Part shown: positions 60,801 to 64,000 of the stretch, piece after piece
How positions within the stretch are numbered: position 1 is the first letter of the stretch
Layout of the letters: each line of letters starts with the position of its first letter
NCBI GenBank assembly: GCA_045601345.1
Contig: JAZRZL010000018.1
Location: forward strand, 1-64,000
Direction: 5' to 3'
Length of the DNA: 64,000 nucleotides
Origin: SVMC01 sp045601345
GTDB taxonomy: Bacteria > Bacillota > Clostridia > Oscillospirales > Oscillospiraceae
Position numbers and translations under genes: made by a program
Notes under the pieces: generated by a model
Database searches by the model: none
What the model was told of the DNA's origin: nothing
The model's input: only the letters and a program-made list of their open reading frames with translations

Positions 60801-61561
60801 ATGGCATCACGGGTTGCAAGATAGCCCTCATAGGATTTCTGAAGGAGAGGATCATCAAAGCGAATATCATCAATGGTGGTCAGGAAGGTGGTATGGCGGC
60901 AGTGGTCAGACCAATAGGTATCCAGCATTCGGATTTCCGTGATGGTGGGGCAGCGATCCTTTGCCTTGAAGTATTCCTGACAGAAAGCGATATCATCCAT
61001 ATCCATGGCAAGGCCGAGGTCAGCGATCATTTTATTAAGACCATCAAGATCCAGATCGAGGAAACCGTTGAGTGTTTCCACGTGATCGGGAATTACAGCA
61101 GCAATGTCAAGCGTCTCCGGCAGGTCAAGGCTGGCCTTGCGAGCTTCCACGGGGTTGATCACATGATGCTCAATTTCGGCAATTTCGTGCTGGCTGAGTT
61201 TTCCATCCAGAACATACACCTTTGCCGTGCGCACGGTGGGACGTTCCCCCTGCGAGATGATCTGAATGCACTGTGCAGCAGAGTCAGCCCGCTGGTCAAA
61301 CTGGCCGGGGAGATATTCTACGGCAAATACGGTACCTTCCGCATCCAGTGTCCGGCTGACAATGTCAACCTGCGGCTCGGAAAATACGGTATCAATGCAC
61401 TGCTCAAATAATGCGGGGTCAATATGCTCCACATCATAGCGGTTGATGATGCGAACATCGCGGAGGGATTTGATCTGCAAAAGCTGGCGGGCTTCCTGCA
61501 GGAGAGCATCCGCTTCAAATGCCAGCTCTTTCTTCTTTTCAACATAGATTCGGTATACCAT
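57875..61561 (-). CDS. purL: Phosphoribosylformylglycinamidine synthase, single-chain PurSLQ type
   Basis: Converts FGAR and glutamine to FGAM in purine synthesis. The 1228-residue protein combines the N-terminal PurS-like region, the PurL synthase domain (WSDHCRHTTF, VTGSS-like GATGSSKSHNL) and a C-terminal glutamine amidotransferase with FPGTNCEYD and the nucleophile Cys in LGICNGFQALIKL. Most Firmicutes use three separate genes; this long form occurs in Clostridia and proteobacteria. It follows purD by 9 bp. Confidence 0.95.
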   Translation of the reverse strand: MVYRIYVEKKKELAFEADALLQEARQLLQIKSLRDVRIINRYDVEHIDPALFEQCIDTVFSEPQVDIVSRTLDAEGTVFAVEYLPGQFDQRADSAAQCIQIISQGERPTVRTAKVYVLDGKLSQHEIAEIEHHVINPVEARKASLDLPETLDIAAVIPDHVETLNGFLDLDLDGLNKMIADLGLAMDMDDIAFCQEYFKAKDRCPTITEIRMLDTYWSDHCRHTTFLTTIDDIRFDDPLLQKSYEGYLATRDAIGRTKPVNLMDIGTLAAKFLRKEGYLDKLDESDEINACTVHMTVTVDGKDEPWLLLFKNETHNHPTEIEPFGGAATCIGGAIRDPLASRAYVYAAMRVTGAADPRTPVSQTLKGKLPQRKLVTTAAAGYSSYGNQIGLATGIVDELYHPGYAAKRMEIGAVIAAVPESSVRRECPAPGDMVILLGGRTGRDGCGGATGSSKSHNLHSLETCGAEVQKGNAPEERKLQRLFRNAEATLMIKRCNDFGAGGVSVAIGELADGLDIQLDKVPKKYEGLDGTELAISESQERMAVVVAAKDVARFLEIADSENLEATVVAEIKEEPRLRMFWKGATIVDIDRSFLNSNGAEKHIRVHVEAPEAFDKTVEGSFEENLMATATDLNTCSKRGLSERFDSTIGAGTLLMPFGGKYQQTPIQAMVHKVSLEHGHTDTCSLMSWGYNPILTEKSPYHGAYLAVVESAARLIATGAAYEDVYLTFQEYFHKVAQDETRWGQPVAALLGAFDAQKNLKIAAIGGKDSMSGTFETLDVPPTLVSFAVTTEKQQNIISNEFKAAGHSICLLMPDYDENGLPETKSLLSVFDRVTELMRSGKVLAAYTPGMGGVAEAVMKMSFGNGLGVKFSEKVSMQTLFGYAYGGFVLEMAPGEQVGQLIGRTTAEHTFTYGKASVSTEALQSAYEDTLESIYPCNIAPAAVPVQTVSSACAAYPSPAIKTAKPQILIPVFPGTNCEYDSARAVEDAGAQAKIYVIRNRSAEDISRSVEEFSSLIKQSQVIFLPGGFSGGDEPDGSGKFITAFFRSASVKEEVTALLERRDGLMLGICNGFQALIKLGLVPYGKIMDTNASFPTLTFNTISRHQSRIVRTRIASNRSPWLANTNVGDIYNVPISHGEGRFLADEQLVHQLAERGQIATQYVDLNGQATTDIHYNPNGSIFAIEGITSPDGRVLGKMGHTERWNEGLYKNVPGNYNPRMFESAVKYFK

Positions 61562-61570
61562 AGTTCCTCC

Positions 61571-62836
61571 TTATTTTCCGGCCTTCAGCGCACGCTGGCC
61601 GATGTCAGAGCGGCGGTATGCGCCGGTGAAGACCACGCCCGCGGCCAACTGATAGGCCGTATCAATGGCTTCTCTTAATGTGGGAGCAATGGCGGTGGTG
61701 CCGGTAACACGGCCACCGTTGGTGACAAGAATCCCATCAGAAAGCTTTGCACCTGCCACAAAGGTATGTGCTTTAGCCTCCGGGGTAAAGGTCATGGGAT
61801 AGCCCTTTTCATAGTGCTCGGGATAACCCTGGGAAGCGGTAACAACACAGCAGGCGCTGCCATCACGGAAGATCACAGGGGTCTGCTCCAATGTGCCGTT
61901 GGTGGTAGCCTGCATCACGGTCAGCAGATCGGATTCGAGAAGCGGCAGGACAACCTGCGTCTCGGGATCACCGAAGCGGCAGTTATATTCAATGACCTTG
62001 GGGCCTTTGTCGGTAAGCATGAGGCCAAAGTAGAGGCAGCCGGTAAAGGGGCGGCCTTCCTGTGCCATGGCATCAATGGTGGGGCGGAAGATTTCCTTCA
62101 TGCACTGGTCTGCAATTTCGGGGGTATAGTAGGGATTGGGGGCAACCGCACCCATGCCGCCGGTGTTGAGACCGACATCGTTGTCACCGATGCGCTTATG
62201 ATCCATGGAGGATACCATGGGCTTTACGCATTTTCCGTCGGTAAAGGAGAGAACAGAGACCTCGGGGCCTTCCAGGAATTCTTCAATGACAACCGTGGAG
62301 CCGCTCTTGCCGAACTTGGCGTTCTGCATCATGTCAATGACAGCCTGCTTGGCTTCTTCTCTGGTCTGCGCGATGATAACACCCTTGCCCAGTGCCAGAC
62401 CATCGGCCTTGACCACCGTGGGGATGGGGGCGGTGTCGAGATAGGCCAGTGCCTGTGCCATATCGGTGAAGATTTCGTAGCTGGCGGTGGGAATGTTGTA
62501 TTTTTTCATCAGCTCCTTGGAAAATGCCTTACTGCCTTCAAGGATGGCTGCATTTTTTCTGGGGCCAAAGCAGGGGATTCCCAATTCATTCAGCATATCC
62601 ACACAGCCCATGACCAGAGGATCATCGGGGGCGACGACAGCATAGTCAATCGTGTGGCTTTTTGCAAATTCCCGAATCGCGGGAAGGTCTGTAGCGGAAA
62701 TGGGGACGCAGATTGCTTCATCTGCCATACCGCCGTTGCCGGGGAGTACATAAACGGTTTCAACCGCAGGGTTTAACTTCAGAGAGCGGAGGATGGCGTG
62801 TTCCCGTCCGCCACCGCCAATCAGCATAATATTCAT
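61571..62836 (-). CDS. purD: Phosphoribosylamine-glycine ligase
   Basis: ATP-grasp enzyme that joins glycine to phosphoribosylamine. The 421-residue protein has the start MNIMLIGGGGREHAILRSL, the ATP-binding KADGLALGKGVIIA block (about 143-156) and NCRFGDPETQVVLPLL. It lies 14 bp after the AICAR formyltransferase gene and just upstream of purL. Confidence 0.95.
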   Translation of the reverse strand: MNIMLIGGGGREHAILRSLKLNPAVETVYVLPGNGGMADEAICVPISATDLPAIREFAKSHTIDYAVVAPDDPLVMGCVDMLNELGIPCFGPRKNAAILEGSKAFSKELMKKYNIPTASYEIFTDMAQALAYLDTAPIPTVVKADGLALGKGVIIAQTREEAKQAVIDMMQNAKFGKSGSTVVIEEFLEGPEVSVLSFTDGKCVKPMVSSMDHKRIGDNDVGLNTGGMGAVAPNPYYTPEIADQCMKEIFRPTIDAMAQEGRPFTGCLYFGLMLTDKGPKVIEYNCRFGDPETQVVLPLLESDLLTVMQATTNGTLEQTPVIFRDGSACCVVTASQGYPEHYEKGYPMTFTPEAKAHTFVAGAKLSDGILVTNGGRVTGTTAIAPTLREAIDTAYQLAAGVVFTGAYRRSDIGQRALKAGK

Positions 62837-62850
62837 AGGCGCACCTCTTA

Positions 62851-64000
62851 TTAATGGTGGAACAGGCGCATACCGGTGAAGGCCATGGCGATACCGAAGT
62901 TATTGCAGGCTTCAATCACCAGATCATCGCGGATGGAGCCACCGGGTTCTGCGATATAGCTGACACCGGACTTATAGGCACGCTTGATGTTGTCGGAGAA
63001 GGGGAAAAAGGCATCAGAGCCGAGGGATACGCCAGTAATGGTGCTGAGGAAGGCTTCCTTATCCTCCTGCGTCAGGGGATCGGGACAGCTGGTGAAGTAA
63101 TTCTGCCAAATGCCTTCGGCGCAGACATCCTCTTCGTTGCCGTTAATGTAGCCGTCAATCACATTGTCACGATCCGGACGGCGAAGGTCATCGCGGAAGG
63201 GAAGGGCAAGGGTCTTGGGATGCTGGCGGAGGAACCAGGTATCTGCCTTGGAGCCTGCCAGACGGGTGCAGTGAATACGGGACTGCTGACCGGCACCGAC
63301 ACCGATGGCCTGTCCATCGTAAGCAAAGCACACGGAATTGGACTGGGTGTATTTCAGGGTAATCAGGGAGATCATCAGGTCACGCTTTGCCTCGGGAGGC
63401 AGCTCCTTCTTATCGGTAACCAGATTGGAGAGAAGCTCTTCGTTGATCTTAAAGTTGTTGCGGCCTTGCTGGAAGGTCACACCGAACACCTGCTTGCATT
63501 CCTTTTCCGCAGGAACATAGTCGGGGTCAATGGCAACAATGTTATAGCCGCCCTTGCGCTTGGTCTTGAGAATTTCCAGAGCTTCTGGCTCATAACCCGG
63601 CGCAATCACGCCATCGGAGACCTCACGGGCAATGAGCTTTGCGGTGGGAACATCGCAGATATCGCTCATGGCAACCCAATCACCGAAGGAGCACATACGG
63701 TCAGTGCCTCTGGCTCTTGCGTAGGCGCAGGCCAGCGGAGAGGAATCCAGCTCAGGAAGATCGTCCACGAAGCAGGCCTTTTTCAGCGCTTCGGGAAGGG
63801 GAATGCCGACTGCGGCAGAGGTAGGGGAGACATGCTTGAAGCTGGTCACGGCACACAGGCCGGTGGCCTCCTTCAGCTCCTTAACAAGCTGCCAGGAGTT
63901 CAGGGCATCCAGAAAATTGATATAGCCGGGACGGCCATTGAGAATGGTGATGGGCAGGTCGCTGCCATCGGCCATGTAAATCATGGAGGGTTTCTGATTG
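62851..64000 (-). CDS. AICAR formyltransferase, stand-alone form (partial)
   Basis: Formylates AICAR to FAICAR with 10-formyl-tetrahydrofolate. The visible 382 codons read NQKPSMIYMADGSDLPI at the right edge and TSFKHVSPTSAAVG, so the N-terminus lies outside; the full protein should be near 390 residues. Unlike PurH it lacks the N-terminal IMP cyclohydrolase domain, so that step must be done by another gene. First visible gene of the purine operon. Confidence 0.88.
   Translation of the reverse strand, partial: NQKPSMIYMADGSDLPITILNGRPGYINFLDALNSWQLVKELKEATGLCAVTSFKHVSPTSAAVGIPLPEALKKACFVDDLPELDSSPLACAYARARGTDRMCSFGDWVAMSDICDVPTAKLIAREVSDGVIAPGYEPEALEILKTKRKGGYNIVAIDPDYVPAEKECKQVFGVTFQQGRNNFKINEELLSNLVTDKKELPPEAKRDLMISLITLKYTQSNSVCFAYDGQAIGVGAGQQSRIHCTRLAGSKADTWFLRQHPKTLALPFRDDLRRPDRDNVIDGYINGNEEDVCAEGIWQNYFTSCPDPLTQEDKEAFLSTITGVSLGSDAFFPFSDNIKRAYKSGVSYIAEPGGSIRDDLVIEACNNFGIAMAFTGMRLFHH

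Overview
The window looks like chromosome of a spore-forming anaerobic Firmicute of the class Clostridia, most likely the Oscillospiraceae/Ruminococcaceae group of gut bacteria. The signs are a full spoIIIAA-AH operon, spoIIR and a SpoIIIE/FtsK translocase, clostridial ferredoxins and an NfnAB-type flavoprotein pair, the MEP isoprenoid route (ispE, dxs, ispA), cohesin/dockerin proteins, a single-chain PurL, and Gram-positive -35/-10 promoters and ribosome binding sites. It is mostly core genome: apart from a transposase-like 3' end at the left edge and one short inverted-repeat element near 38.4 kb I see no prophage, CRISPR array or intact insertion sequence.

Layout. 0-8.3 kb: dut, a CarD-like regulator, a minus-strand DUF1015-ispE-spoIIR operon, a DUF378 membrane protein, a Na/Pi cotransporter, an unrecognised Cys-rich protein and a DUF362 ferredoxin-like protein. 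8.4-15 kb: an LCP cell-wall ligase, a fusion of a YbaK-type tRNA-editing domain to a D-2-hydroxyacid dehydrogenase, gluQRS, nfnA, nfnB and a CBS protein. 15-19.3 kb: two secreted proteins, one cohesin-Big2-dockerin and one cohesin plus fourteen 40-residue Cys-rich repeats. 19.6-29.5 kb: an acyltransferase and symporter, tepA-uppP-ftsK, an ECF transporter S component with a compact structured leader, secD-secF. 29.6-34.2 kb: spoIIIAA-AH. 34.2-45.5 kb: asp23, nusB, a TsaD-like protein, xseA, xseB, ispA, then an OLE RNA gene, oapA, dxs, tlyA, nadK, argR and recN. 45.6-50.7 kb: tyrS, tRNA-Ala, comM, thiI, cinA-type amidase. 50.7-56.3 kb: an orphan PstS-like membrane protein, rsmI, a TrmN6-type methyltransferase, ferredoxin and a ClpC ATPase. 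56.4-64 kb: minus-strand purine operon (AICAR formyltransferase, purD, purL, guaB).

The most notable system is the OLE ribonucleoprotein locus at 38.6-39.9 kb: an approximately 607-nt structured non-coding RNA with its own promoter, followed by the gene for its membrane partner OapA, within the isoprenoid genes ispA and dxs as in known OLE loci. A 162-bp element with 19-bp terminal inverted repeats has inserted just upstream of it. Other points of interest are the YbaK-dehydrogenase fusion, the cohesin/dockerin pair with an alternating 240-bp higher-order repeat, an IMP dehydrogenase that resembles the protozoan Tritrichomonas type, and a short leader before the ECF gene that may be a small riboswitch. 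All family assignments come from reading the sequence and from remembered family features; no database search was run.
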